Shown here one piece after another: positions 31,337-39,310 of a DNA stretch of 64,000 nt. Source of the DNA: Halomonas sp. YLGW01 (GTDB lineage: Bacteria > Pseudomonadota > Gammaproteobacteria > Pseudomonadales > Halomonadaceae). Below the pieces are notes generated by a model that was given only the letters and a program-made list of their open reading frames with translations, did no database searches and was not told the DNA's origin. Where the stretch lies: NCBI RefSeq assembly GCF_014840935.1, contig NZ_CP062005.1:1178001-1242000 (forward strand). The letters are read 5' to 3'. The translations under genes were made by a program, and so were the position numbers. Numbering within the stretch: position 1 is the stretch's first letter; every line of letters begins with the position of its first letter.

Positions 31337-31798
31337 ATGAATGTCTCACTGGAAGCCATCACGAAGGATAACTGGGATCAGGTGGCACGCCTGACGGTGT
31401 CGGACGCGCAGCGCCAGTTCGTAGCGGAGAATGCCTACTCCATCGCCGAATCCTTGTTCAGCGAGCATAGCGTGGCGCGGGCGATCTGTGTCGGCGATGA
31501 GCCGGTGGGCTTCATCATGTATGAATCCCTGGCGTATGAAGGCACGCCGCGGGACTACAATATCTATCGCTTCATGGTGGACAGCGACTTCCAGCACTGT
31601 GGCATTGGCCGGCAGGGGATGCGCCTTACCCTGGACGCGCTCCTTAAGCAGGAGGGCGCGCAGCGCATCACGGTCTGTTATGTGCCCGGGAATGCAATCG
31701 CCAGCGACTTTTATGGCAGCCTGGGCTTTCGCGAGGTGGGGCTGAGTAGCGGCGGGGAGATGATCGCTGAAATCATCGCTCAATCGACGGATGCCTAG
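31337..31798 (+). CDS. GNAT-family N-acetyltransferase
   Basis: 153 aa. The acetyl-CoA-binding A motif is visible as FMVDSDFQHCGIGRQGMRL (Q/R-x-x-G-x-G), preceded by GFIMYESLAY and followed by VCYVPGNAIASDFYGSLGF. This pattern (PGN...FY..LGF) is like spermidine/diamine acetyltransferases of the BltD/PaiA type, but the substrate is not provable. AGGAAA precedes the ATG. Confidence 0.87.
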   Translation: MNVSLEAITKDNWDQVARLTVSDAQRQFVAENAYSIAESLFSEHSVARAICVGDEPVGFIMYESLAYEGTPRDYNIYRFMVDSDFQHCGIGRQGMRLTLDALLKQEGAQRITVCYVPGNAIASDFYGSLGFREVGLSSGGEMIAEIIAQSTDA

Positions 31799-31930
31799 TC
31801 GAGTGATGCATCGCCGTGTGAAACACCGCTGACTGACGCCTTTCCATACCGCTGCTAGGCTAACAACACCTGTTAAAGGCATACACCGGGCCATCCGGAT
31901 CGGTTGCCTGACCCTGATCGGAGGGTATCG

Positions 31931-33559
31931 ATGACCCAGACCGCCAGCAACACCGGCACCCCCCCTGGCGAAGGCGGCGAGAGTGATGGCGCCGAAGACT
32001 CCGTGGTCATGGAAGACACTCTTGCCCCGTTGCTGCTTCGCCGGGTGGGCATCGACACCTACCACGAGAATGTGGCCTATCTGCATCGAGACTGCGCGCA
32101 CTATCGCGCAGAGGGCTTCCAGGCGCTTTCGAAGCTCGAGGTGCGCGCCAACGGCCATCGGATCCTGGCGAGCCTCAACGTCGTGGATGATCCGGCTATC
32201 GTCGCTTGCCATCAGCTCGGGCTCTCCGAGGATGCCTTCAAGGCGCTTGGCGAAGCGGAGGGGCAGCCGGTCAGCATCTCCCAGGCCGAGCCCCCGGCCT
32301 CGATTCCGGCCCTGCATCGCAAGATCGCCGGCGAGCGATTGTCCCGCGAGGATTTCAACAACATCATTCGCGACATCGCCGAGCTGCGCTATTCGAAGAT
32401 CGAGTTGACCGCCTTCCTCGTGGCCTGCAGTCAGGGGGAGCTGGACCGCGAGGAAGTCTTCTACCTGAGCGATGCCATGAGTCGGATCGGGCGTCAGCTC
32501 GACTGGCATGAGCACCCGGTGGTCGATAAGCACTGCATCGGGGGCATTCCTGGCAACCGCACCTCGATGCTGGTGGTGCCGATCGTGGCGGCGCATGGCC
32601 TCTTGTGTCCCAAGACCTCATCGCGTGCCATCACCTCACCCTCGGGTACCGCCGATACCATGGAAGTGCTAGCCAAGGTGGACCTGCCCTTCGACGAGCT
32701 GGAAGAGATCGTGCGCACCCACCGCGGTTGCCTGGCCTGGGGCGGGACCAGCGAGCTATCGCCGGCCGATGACGTGCTGATCGCCGTCGAGCGACCGCTG
32801 TACCTGGATTCCCCGGGGCAGATGGTGGCCTCGATCCTGTCCAAGAAGGTGGCCGCCGGGTCGACACATCTGTTGCTTGATATTCCGATGGGGCCGCATG
32901 CCAAGGTGCGCACCATGGCCGAGGCGCGGCGCCTGCGTAAGCTTTTCGAATTCGTAGCCGGGCGCATGGGGCTGGTCCTCGATGTGGTGGTCACCGATGG
33001 CAGTCAGCCGATCGGGCGGGGCATCGGTCCGGTGCTTGAGGCCCGCGACGTGATGCGGGTGCTGACACATCATCCCGATGCGCCCAACGACCTGCGACAG
33101 AAGGCCCTGCGCCTGGCGGGGCGAATGCTGGAGTTCGACCCCGACGTGCGTGGCGGCGACGGCTTCGGCATCGCCCGGGATATCCTCGACTCCGGCCGGG
33201 CGCTGGAGAAGATGCAGGCGATCATTCGTGCCCAGGGCGAGATGCCGTTCGACCTGGACGATCCACCGCTGGCCCCCCACAGCTTCGACGTGATGGCTCC
33301 GAAGGCCGGGGTAGTGACGGCCATCGACAACCTGAAGCTGGCGCGCATCGCCCGCCTGGCCGGGGCCCCGAGGCCCGCGGGTGCGGGGGTCGATCTGCTG
33401 ACGCGCATCGGCGATACCGTAGAGGTCGGTCAGCCGCTGTACCGGGTCTATGCCGCCTATCATGCCGAGCTTGCCTTCGCGCATCAGTCCTGCGAGCGGG
33501 ACAACGGCTTCAGCATCGGCCGCGCGGACGAGATCACGAGACCGAACGTGGAGTTCTGA
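31931..33559 (+). CDS. AMP phosphorylase / thymidine phosphorylase-like enzyme
   Basis: 542 aa, about 100 residues longer than bacterial DeoA because of an N-terminal domain like that of archaeal AMP phosphorylase. The phosphorylase core shows [54 protein letters not shown] and [16 protein letters not shown]. Members phosphorolyse pyrimidine nucleosides, or NMPs to ribose 1,5-bisphosphate plus base. The next gene, a PRPP-synthetase homologue, overlaps in TGATG at 33557-33561, so ribose-phosphate salvage is the likely joint role. Start 31931 follows GGAGGG. The exact substrate is unresolved. Confidence 0.82.
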   Translation: MTQTASNTGTPPGEGGESDGAEDSVVMEDTLAPLLLRRVGIDTYHENVAYLHRDCAHYRAEGFQALSKLEVRANGHRILASLNVVDDPAIVACHQLGLSEDAFKALGEAEGQPVSISQAEPPASIPALHRKIAGERLSREDFNNIIRDIAELRYSKIELTAFLVACSQGELDREEVFYLSDAMSRIGRQLDWHEHPVVDKHCIGGIPGNRTSMLVVPIVAAHGLLCPKTSSRAITSPSGTADTMEVLAKVDLPFDELEEIVRTHRGCLAWGGTSELSPADDVLIAVERPLYLDSPGQMVASILSKKVAAGSTHLLLDIPMGPHAKVRTMAEARRLRKLFEFVAGRMGLVLDVVVTDGSQPIGRGIGPVLEARDVMRVLTHHPDAPNDLRQKALRLAGRMLEFDPDVRGGDGFGIARDILDSGRALEKMQAIIRAQGEMPFDLDDPPLAPHSFDVMAPKAGVVTAIDNLKLARIARLAGAPRPAGAGVDLLTRIGDTVEVGQPLYRVYAAYHAELAFAHQSCERDNGFSIGRADEITRPNVEF

Positions 33560-34488
33560 TGGATACCAGGCTTGTCTATTTCGAGGATGAAGCGGTTCCG
33601 GCGCGTCGCCTGGCCGAGGCGGCCGGGCTCGATGCGAGCGTCATCAAGCGCCATGACTTTCCCGATCAGGAGCTGCTGCTGACCCTGGCATCACCGCTTG
33701 ACGATGCCCTGCCACGGACGCTGGTGCTTTACAGAAGCCTCGATCGGCCCAACGACAAGCTGGTGGAACTGCTGCTGCTCGCCCGCCATGCCCGCCGGCT
33801 GGGCGTGACGCGGCTGGTGCTGGTAGCGCCATATCTCGCCTACATGCGCCAGGATATCGCCTTCCACGCCGGCGAGATCGTCAGTCAGCCGCTGATCGGT
33901 GCCTTTCTCGGCGAGCTTTATGATGCGGTGATCACCGTCGACCCCCATCTGCATCGCATCTCGCGCCTCGAAGAGGTGATGCCGGGGATTCAGACGCGGA
34001 CCCTCTCCGGGGCACCCAGGCTCGCGGCTCTGATCAAGGAGAAGCGCCGCAACCCGCTACTGATGGGGCCGGATGACGAATCGATCCAATGGGTCGAGGT
34101 GGCCGCCGCCACCACCGGCTTCGATCATGGGGTGTGTCACAAGGTGCGACATGGCGATACCCGGGTCGATATCGCGCTGCCGGATATCGACCTGCGTGGG
34201 CGTGAGGTGGTGCTGATGGACGATATCGCCAGTTCCGGCCACACCCTGGCCCGTGCCGCCGAGGCGCTGCTGGCCGCGGGAGCCGATTCGGTGGACGTGG
34301 CGGTGACCCATGCGCTCTTTGCCGGCGATGCCCTGGAGGTGATTCGCCGGGCCGGCGTCAACGAGGTATGGAGTACCGATAGCATCGCCCATCCCAGCAA
34401 CGCCGTGGCTATGGCGCCGACCCTTGGCAAGGCGCTGGGTGAGGTGCTGGGTGAGGTGCCGGGTGAGATGAAGAGCGAAGCTCAATAA
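33559..34488 (+). CDS. Ribose-phosphate pyrophosphokinase-like protein
   Basis: 309 aa with two phosphoribosyltransferase-fold halves. RHDFPDQELLLTL, VLVAPYLAYMRQDIAF (like Prs PYFGYARQDR), DAVITVDPHLHRISRLE, and the PRPP loop VVLMDDIASSGHTL at about 216-229 place it in the PRPP-synthetase family. It is divergent from housekeeping Prs: the flexible-loop KRR motif is not preserved as such (HKVRHGD). Translation is coupled to the upstream phosphorylase. The C-terminus consists of a 12-bp DNA repeat giving LGEVLGEVPGE. Confidence 0.82.
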   Translation: MDTRLVYFEDEAVPARRLAEAAGLDASVIKRHDFPDQELLLTLASPLDDALPRTLVLYRSLDRPNDKLVELLLLARHARRLGVTRLVLVAPYLAYMRQDIAFHAGEIVSQPLIGAFLGELYDAVITVDPHLHRISRLEEVMPGIQTRTLSGAPRLAALIKEKRRNPLLMGPDDESIQWVEVAAATTGFDHGVCHKVRHGDTRVDIALPDIDLRGREVVLMDDIASSGHTLARAAEALLAAGADSVDVAVTHALFAGDALEVIRRAGVNEVWSTDSIAHPSNAVAMAPTLGKALGEVLGEVPGEMKSEAQ

Positions 34489-34552
34489 GCGCGAGGCTCA
34501 ATAGGAGGGGCTCAATAGGAGGGGCTCAATAGGAGTGGCTCAATACGAGAGG
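34481..34552. repeat. 14-bp minisatellite (CTCAATAGGAGGGG-type), five copies
   Basis: One 16-bp copy (34481-34496, containing the stop codon of the PRPP-synthetase-like gene) followed by four 14-bp copies at 34497, 34511, 34525 and 34539, the second and third identical. It occupies the short gap between convergent genes. Confidence 0.9.
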
Positions 34553-34576
34553 CGGCACACCAGGCCGCGCTTATTC

Positions 34577-35026
34577 TCAGCTCAGTTCTCCGTTCAGTTC
34601 TCCGTTCAGTTCACCATTCAGGGTGGCGAGAATACGCCGTGAATCGCCTTGGTCGCGATGCTCGCCGAGCCACACCCCCTGCCAGGTGCCGAGGGCCAGG
34701 CGCCCGTCGCGCACCGCAAGTGTCAGCTGGGTGCCGAACAGGCTGGCACCGATATGGCCGGGCATATCGTCCGGCCCTTCCATGGTGTGACGGAAGAACG
34801 GCAGATCGCCAGGGGCGATATGGCGCAGGAAGGCGTCCATGTCGTGGCGTACGTCGGGATCGGCATTCTCGTTCAGGGTCAGCGAGGCCGAGGTATGCAG
34901 TAGCTGCAGGTGCACCAGGCCGATACCGAGGCCGGACAGGCTCTCAAGGGCATTCTCGATCTCGTGAGTGATCAGATGAAAGCCCCGCGAACGCGGGGCG
35001 AGGCGAATCTCGTGCTGTTGCCACAT
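34577..35026 (-). CDS. YjbQ/UPF0047 family protein
   Basis: 149 aa. The UPF0047 signature is present: LVHLQLLHTSASLTLNENAD, DVRHDMDAFLRHIAP and LALGTWQGVWLGEHRD. E. coli YjbQ can complement a thiamine-phosphate synthase defect, but the true function is open. The C-terminus is made of three 12-bp repeats (34584-34619) encoding NGEL units beyond the normal family end. Start 35026 lies 3 bp from the stop of the upstream lipoprotein gene, so they are co-transcribed. Confidence 0.88.
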   Translation of the reverse strand: MWQQHEIRLAPRSRGFHLITHEIENALESLSGLGIGLVHLQLLHTSASLTLNENADPDVRHDMDAFLRHIAPGDLPFFRHTMEGPDDMPGHIGASLFGTQLTLAVRDGRLALGTWQGVWLGEHRDQGDSRRILATLNGELNGELNGELS

Positions 35027-35028
35027 GG

Positions 35029-35997
35029 TCAGCGGGCCTCCTTCGGGAAGAGTGCGTCGAGTCTGGCGTTGGCCGTGTCCTGCCACTTGCCCGGCAGGCG
35101 GGCGGCCTGCTCGAGGGCAGCGCGGGCGTCCTGCTCCTGGCCCTGAGCATGAAGCGTCAGCCCCAGGTTGAGCCATGCGGCGGCAAGCTCGGGGTCGTGC
35201 AGGGTGGCGAAGCGAAAGGCATTGGCGGCACCGGCTCGGTCGCCGCTTGAGTAGCGGGCATTGCCGAGCCCGAACCAGCCCATGGCGAGTCCCGGGAAGC
35301 GTTGGGTGAGCGCCTCCCAGCTGGGCCGCAGCGCTTCGGCGCCTTGCACCCGCTCGGCATCGCCGATAGCGGTGAGCGCCGCTTCGGCGGAGATGCCGGG
35401 AGGAATCTCGCCGGGCGGTAGGGCGACCATCGCCCAGCGGTCGCTGCGTGCCCAGGTGGCATCGAAGGTGGAGAGCGCCATGTCCTGATGGGGCTTGAAG
35501 CCGGTGTGCAGCCGGATCGTTTCCTTGTCGAGGTCGTAGCCGGTCGCCACGGCGTAATGCCACAGGGGGGCGATCGGCAGCGACAGGTTCTGCATCACTA
35601 CTACCGGATGATCGGCGGCCAGCGTCTGGAGCAACGCCTCGATGTCATTGTCGAGCACGAAGGGAACGCGCCCCTGGCGGCGCACCGTGGCCAACATTTC
35701 CGGCTGCACGCTACCCTGCCGGTTGGGCAGGAATAGCTTGGGGATCAGGGCATCGACACCGATCTCGACGCCTGAGTCGTTGAGCACCATGGCCAGCGCG
35801 GCGGGGCCACATTGGTAGTCGCGTTGGCCAAAGAAGGGCACGCCCTCGATGCTCACCTGGGGCGGGATATCGAGCCGCTCGGGGCTCGAGATGCGGGGCG
35901 TGCCGGCACAGCCCGCCAGCAACATGAGGCAGAGGACACAAAGCAGAACGCCCGCAGTGCGGGCGTTCGGCGTGTGCCAGATAGCTTGGCGTGTCAT
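35029..35997 (-). CDS. PA2778-type lipoprotein: C39-like cysteine peptidase with TPRs
   Basis: 322 aa. The signal peptide ends in the lipobox LLAGC (C30). A C39-like papain-fold domain has the nucleophile C63 in GQRDYQCGPAALAMVLN and the probable catalytic His147 in LWHYAVATGYD. Residues about 215-310 form TPR-like helices (AMGWFGLGNARY; LAAAWLNLGLTLHAQG). It matches the PA2778 family cysteine peptidases, always next to a PA2779-type gene as here. It is presumably anchored in an envelope membrane; its substrate is unknown. The start (35997) follows the upstream stop by 4 nt, suggesting coupled translation. Confidence 0.87.
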   Translation of the reverse strand: MTRQAIWHTPNARTAGVLLCVLCLMLLAGCAGTPRISSPERLDIPPQVSIEGVPFFGQRDYQCGPAALAMVLNDSGVEIGVDALIPKLFLPNRQGSVQPEMLATVRRQGRVPFVLDNDIEALLQTLAADHPVVVMQNLSLPIAPLWHYAVATGYDLDKETIRLHTGFKPHQDMALSTFDATWARSDRWAMVALPPGEIPPGISAEAALTAIGDAERVQGAEALRPSWEALTQRFPGLAMGWFGLGNARYSSGDRAGAANAFRFATLHDPELAAAWLNLGLTLHAQGQEQDARAALEQAARLPGKWQDTANARLDALFPKEAR

Positions 35998-36001
35998 GCG
36001 A

Positions 36002-36403
36002 TCAGCGCGTGAACGGATAGACATTGGTCAAGCCCAGGATGTCGGTGACCAGCAGGATCACGAACACCGCGAACAGGGCGCCGACCACGCTGGCACCGGC
36101 CGGCATCTCGTCGAGCTGATTGGCCATCTGAGCCACTTCCTCATCGGACAGTGCCGCGACACGGGCCTGCACTTCTGCCGGCTGGACGCCTTGCAGCAGC
36201 AGCTGCTGCTGAACGTCTTCGCGAGCCAGGAGGTCATTGATGCGTTCCCGGTCGGCGGCCACTTGCGAGGCGCTGAGAGCATCCTGCGTCGAGATCAGGT
36301 CGCCGGCCGGTGCGGTCTGCACCGAGGCCACAGCGGGCAGGCTTCCCAGTACCAGGAAGGCGATCAACAGCGGGCTAATGACGCGAGCGAGTTTCTTCAT
36401 CAT
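36002..36403 (-). CDS. PA2779-type small membrane protein
   Basis: 133 aa. Signal-like N-terminus MMKKLARVISPLLIAFLVLG, a charged helical middle (LISTQDALSASQVAADRERI; EVQARVAALSDEEVAQMANQ) and a C-terminal transmembrane helix ASVVGALFAVFVILLVTDILG. Matches the PA2779 family partner of PA2778. AAGGA 7 nt upstream supports 36403. The invariant pairing suggests it is substrate, chaperone or anchor of the peptidase; that is inference. Confidence 0.87.
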   Translation of the reverse strand: MMKKLARVISPLLIAFLVLGSLPAVASVQTAPAGDLISTQDALSASQVAADRERINDLLAREDVQQQLLLQGVQPAEVQARVAALSDEEVAQMANQLDEMPAGASVVGALFAVFVILLVTDILGLTNVYPFTR

Positions 36404-36671
36404 GGAATGATCCTTATAGCGGAATTGGCTTTTGGCTTCTTCTTGATGGTCCGAGACATCCAAGTCATGGGAACGATCTTGCTACACGCGATGCGCCCCC
36501 AGTATAGGGGGAGATGACGATGATTTTCATGCCCTTTTTGGGCATGGAAGCGCCAGGATTTTTCATACCGGCACGCAAGGGCGCCGGCATCAAGCCCAGC
36601 CGTCCCTGATAGCGGCCTCATCTAGTCTTATAGATAAGGCTTACTTCACTTGCTTGGTGCACTTTGACAGA
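36404..36671. other. Divergent intergenic region, PA2779-type / HPP genes
   Basis: About 270 bp with no gene I can support. It contains a short palindrome, CATGCCC-tttt-GGGCATG (about 36529-36546), and several AT-rich runs that could hold promoters for both directions. TATAGA at 36630 is a possible -10 box for the HPP gene without a clear -35. Confidence 0.4.
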
Positions 36672-36696
36672 CTCCTGCACTCTTTTTGTGCAGGGG
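36672..36696 (+). promoter_or_regulatory. Hairpin enclosing the HPP-gene Shine-Dalgarno
   Basis: CTCCTGCAC pairs with GTGCAGGGG (9 bp, one G-U) around TCTTTTT. The right arm contains AGGGG, the ribosome-binding site of the GTG start at 36704. When folded, the site would be hidden, so this could be a translational control hairpin; alternatively the T-rich loop is coincidental. Confidence 0.5.
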
Positions 36697-36703
36697 CGAG
36701 TGA

Positions 36704-37234
36704 GTGAAGACGTATCTCTCGAAAATGCGTGGCGAGCCCATCCAGCGCCCCCGGGCCTGCTGGCGGGATGCGCTCTGGTCCTGGGTCGGCGCCTTCGCCG
36801 GCATGCTGGCCATCAGCTGGCTGAGCGCGCACTGGCTGACCAGCCAGCTGCTGATCGTGGGCTCCTTCGGGGCGACCTCGGTGCTGATCTATGCCGTCCC
36901 GGCAAGCCCCCTGGCGCAGCCCCGCAATGTGCTGCTCGGCAGCATGCTCTCGGCCATGGTGGGGGTGGGCTGCTTCCAGCTGCTGGGGGCAACCGCGGTA
37001 GCCGTGGCGCTGTCGGTGTCGCTGGCCATCCTGGTCATGCAGCTGACCCATACCGTGCACCCACCTGGGGCCGCCGCGGGGCTGATCGCGGTCATCGGCG
37101 GGCCTGAGGTCCACGGGCTGGGCTGGTGGTATCCGCTGATGCCGGTGGGCATCGGCTGTGCCCTGATGCTGGGGGTGGCGATTCTTATCAACAACCTGGC
37201 GCGCCACCGGCGCTATCCGGTCCATTGGCGCTGA
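36704..37234 (+). CDS. HPP-family integral membrane protein
   Basis: 176 aa with four to five hydrophobic helices and the family's diagnostic HTVHPPGAAAGLIAVIGG motif. FGATSVLIYAVPASPLAQPRN is the other conserved loop. Some HPP proteins in cyanobacteria and plastids transport nitrite; bacterial ones are mostly uncharacterised. GTG start with AGGGG 7-8 nt upstream, inside a hairpin. Confidence 0.88.
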   Translation: MKTYLSKMRGEPIQRPRACWRDALWSWVGAFAGMLAISWLSAHWLTSQLLIVGSFGATSVLIYAVPASPLAQPRNVLLGSMLSAMVGVGCFQLLGATAVAVALSVSLAILVMQLTHTVHPPGAAAGLIAVIGGPEVHGLGWWYPLMPVGIGCALMLGVAILINNLARHRRYPVHWR

Positions 37235-37255
37235 GCCGGCGGTCTTTCACCGATC

Positions 37256-38098
37256 TCAGCGGTGGCCGGCCATCAAGTCGCGTACCAGCGGGGTGTCGGC
37301 GTCGCGATGGGTGGGCAGCTCGAAGCGCGCCCGGGCGATGGCGGTGCGTGACAGCCTGGCCTCGATCAACATCTCGCGATCCTCGGCCAGCGCCAGGATC
37401 TCGCCCCGCGGACCGAGAATCCGCGAGCCACCCCAGAAATGGCTCCCGCCCTCGGGGCCGAAGCGATTGGCCATGATCACTGGGGTACCGTAGGTCATGG
37501 CATAGAAGTGCAGGTTGACGGCCCAGTTCTGCTCGTTGGAGAAGTCGTCGCTGACGATGCCCGAGGCCGAGTTGATCGGCGCGCAGAGCACCGTGGGCCT
37601 GGCCAGCAGGGCGGCATGCACCAGCCCCGGGTTCCACAGGTCGGCACAGATCAGCGAGGTCGCGGACCAGCCAGGGCGCACGGGCACGTGGGTCAGTTCG
37701 CTACCGTGGGTGAAGAGCTTGCCTTCCTCCAGGCCACCGTAGGTGGGCAGGTTGAGCTTGCGGTGCACGGCCTGGAGCTCGCCATGCTGGAGGATCGCCA
37801 GGGCGTTGTAGTACTCGCCGGGGCTCGCCTCCTCGACGAAGCCCACCACCACCTGCATCTCGCCGGCTTCCCGGGCGAGCTCCGTCAGGCGCGGATCATG
37901 AGCCGGGCAGGCCAGTTCGATCACCTGGTTTCCCAGGCCGTAGCCGGTCAGCGACAGCTCGGGAAAGACCAGCAGCTCAAGCCCTGTGTGGTGGGCCTTG
38001 GTGATCATCTCGCGGTGGCGCTCGAGGTTGGCATCGACATCGCCCAGGGTGGCGTTGATCTGGGCGGCGCCGACGCGCAGGTGATCCTGATAGTGCAT
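37256..38098 (-). CDS. Nitrilase-superfamily carbon-nitrogen hydrolase
   Basis: 280 aa. The Glu-Lys-Cys triad is visible in LLVFPELSLTGYG (Glu), VHRKLNLPTYGG (Lys) and SLICADLWNPG (Cys). The superfamily hydrolyses amides, nitriles or N-carbamyl compounds in the cytoplasm. The sequence alone does not fix the branch; an aliphatic amidase or NAD-synthetase-type glutaminase-like substrate are both possible. It stands alone between the HPP gene and the solute importer. Confidence 0.87.
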   Translation of the reverse strand: MHYQDHLRVGAAQINATLGDVDANLERHREMITKAHHTGLELLVFPELSLTGYGLGNQVIELACPAHDPRLTELAREAGEMQVVVGFVEEASPGEYYNALAILQHGELQAVHRKLNLPTYGGLEEGKLFTHGSELTHVPVRPGWSATSLICADLWNPGLVHAALLARPTVLCAPINSASGIVSDDFSNEQNWAVNLHFYAMTYGTPVIMANRFGPEGGSHFWGGSRILGPRGEILALAEDREMLIEARLSRTAIARARFELPTHRDADTPLVRDLMAGHR

Positions 38099-38262
38099 GG
38101 TCGAGTCTCGCTATCGGGTGAACGAAGGGGTGACAGGAAGTGGGGGCAATGAGCCATCGCCGCGGATCTTCGCAGGCGCATGGCGGTGCTTCAAGGCGCG
38201 CTCGAACGGGGCAAGATGTGTCATCTCGGGCAGGCTCGCGATTGCGTCGGGGGTGGATGCAA

Positions 38263-38289
38263 GAAAGGCCGCCCTCGGGGCGGCCTTTC
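38263..38289 (-). terminator. Terminator of the compatible-solute importer operon
   Basis: GAAAGGCCGCCC pairs with GGGCGGCCTTTC (12 bp) around TCG. On the minus strand it lies 40 bp after the last binding-protein gene and is followed by CTT. Strong, and probably bidirectional. Confidence 0.88.
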
Positions 38290-38328
38290 AGATAGCGAAT
38301 GTCCAGCGCGTGGCGCCCGGCGGCTCGC

Positions 38329-39213
38329 TTAGATCAGATCATGCTTCTCCAGGAAGCTTTCGGCGACGCGCTCGATGGTTTCGCGCTCCACGTCCACCCG
38401 GGCGTTCAGGGCGGCCATGGTCTGGTCGTCGAGCAGACCGGAGAGGGTGTTCAACTGCTCGGCGAGCTGAGGGTTGGTCTCGAGGACATCCTCGCGGACC
38501 ACGGGCGTCAGCGAGTAGGCGGGGAAGAAGTCCCGGCTGTCCTCGAGCACCCGGAAGTCGAAGGCCGGAACGCGACCGTCGGTGGAGAACACCAGGCCGA
38601 CATCGACGTTGCCGTCGCGCAGGGCGGAGTAGATCAGGCCGGTATCCATGCGGACGATGTCATCACGACCGACACGGAACTCATAGGCCTGCTGTAGCGG
38701 GCGCCAGCCGTCCTTGCGGGAGTAGAATTCGGTGTCCAGCCCGAAGGTCAGGGACTTGTCCTCATTGATCGCCTGTGACAGGTCGTCCAGGGTTTCGATG
38801 CCCATTTCCTCGGCGGTATCGTCGCGCATCGCCAGGGCATAGGTGTTGTTGGCGGCGGAGGGCTCCAGCCAGATGATGCCCTTGTCGGCATCGAGTGCCT
38901 TGACGCGCTCGTAGGTGGCGTCCGCCGATAGGGTCTCGTCGATGTCGTTGTAGACGATCAGCGAGGTGCCGGTGTATTCCCAGTACAGGTCGACCTGGCC
39001 GTTCTCCTGGGCCTGGCGCAGCACGCTCGAGCCCATGCCGTCGCGCTTCTCGATGTCGTAGCCGAGGTCATCGAGGTACTGGCTGGTCATGCTGGAGAGA
39101 ATGAGTTGCTCGGTGTAGTTCTTGCCACCTACGGTGAGTTCGCTGGCGTGGGCGGTGCCGACCAGCAGGGCCGAGGCGAGGCCCAGATGGGTGAGGTATC
39201 GCTGCAATCGCAT
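38329..39213 (-). CDS. OpuC/OsmX-type substrate-binding protein (copy B)
   Basis: 294 aa with signal peptide MRLQRYLTHLGLASALLVGTAHA. The mature protein begins LTVGGKNYTEQLILSSM and contains VDLYWEYTGTSLIVYND and DVGLVFSTDGRVPAFDF, the hallmarks of OpuCC/ProX-like choline/betaine-binding proteins (OpuAC family). It is about 70% similar by eye to the copy just upstream (39311-40192), a recent tandem duplication. Periplasmic partner of the two permeases and ATPase upstream. Confidence 0.92.
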   Translation of the reverse strand: MRLQRYLTHLGLASALLVGTAHASELTVGGKNYTEQLILSSMTSQYLDDLGYDIEKRDGMGSSVLRQAQENGQVDLYWEYTGTSLIVYNDIDETLSADATYERVKALDADKGIIWLEPSAANNTYALAMRDDTAEEMGIETLDDLSQAINEDKSLTFGLDTEFYSRKDGWRPLQQAYEFRVGRDDIVRMDTGLIYSALRDGNVDVGLVFSTDGRVPAFDFRVLEDSRDFFPAYSLTPVVREDVLETNPQLAEQLNTLSGLLDDQTMAALNARVDVERETIERVAESFLEKHDLI

Positions 39214-39252
39214 TTGCGGAGTCCTCTTCCAGAAATGAGACGTTACCCTGAC

Positions 39253-39295
39253 ATGCCGGCCGCCGAAGGCCAGGTGGCGGCTCGGCGGCCGGCAT
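39253..39295 (-). promoter_or_regulatory. Intergenic hairpin between the two binding-protein genes
   Basis: ATGCCGGCCGCCG and CGGCGGCCGGCAT (13-bp perfect stem) with a 17-nt loop, in the 97-bp gap between the duplicated genes. Likely an mRNA-processing or stabilising hairpin, or a partial terminator tuning the expression of the second copy. Confidence 0.6.
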
Positions 39296-39310
39296 TTGGT
39301 CAGGTGGTGA

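Noticed and set aside
34481-34552. A possible CRISPR array.
   Set aside because: The 14-bp units abut with no unique spacers, and no cas genes are near.
36664-36692. TTGACA as a -35 box for the HPP gene.
   Set aside because: A 17-bp spacer would put the -10 box at TGTGCA, inside the ribosome-binding hairpin; no match.
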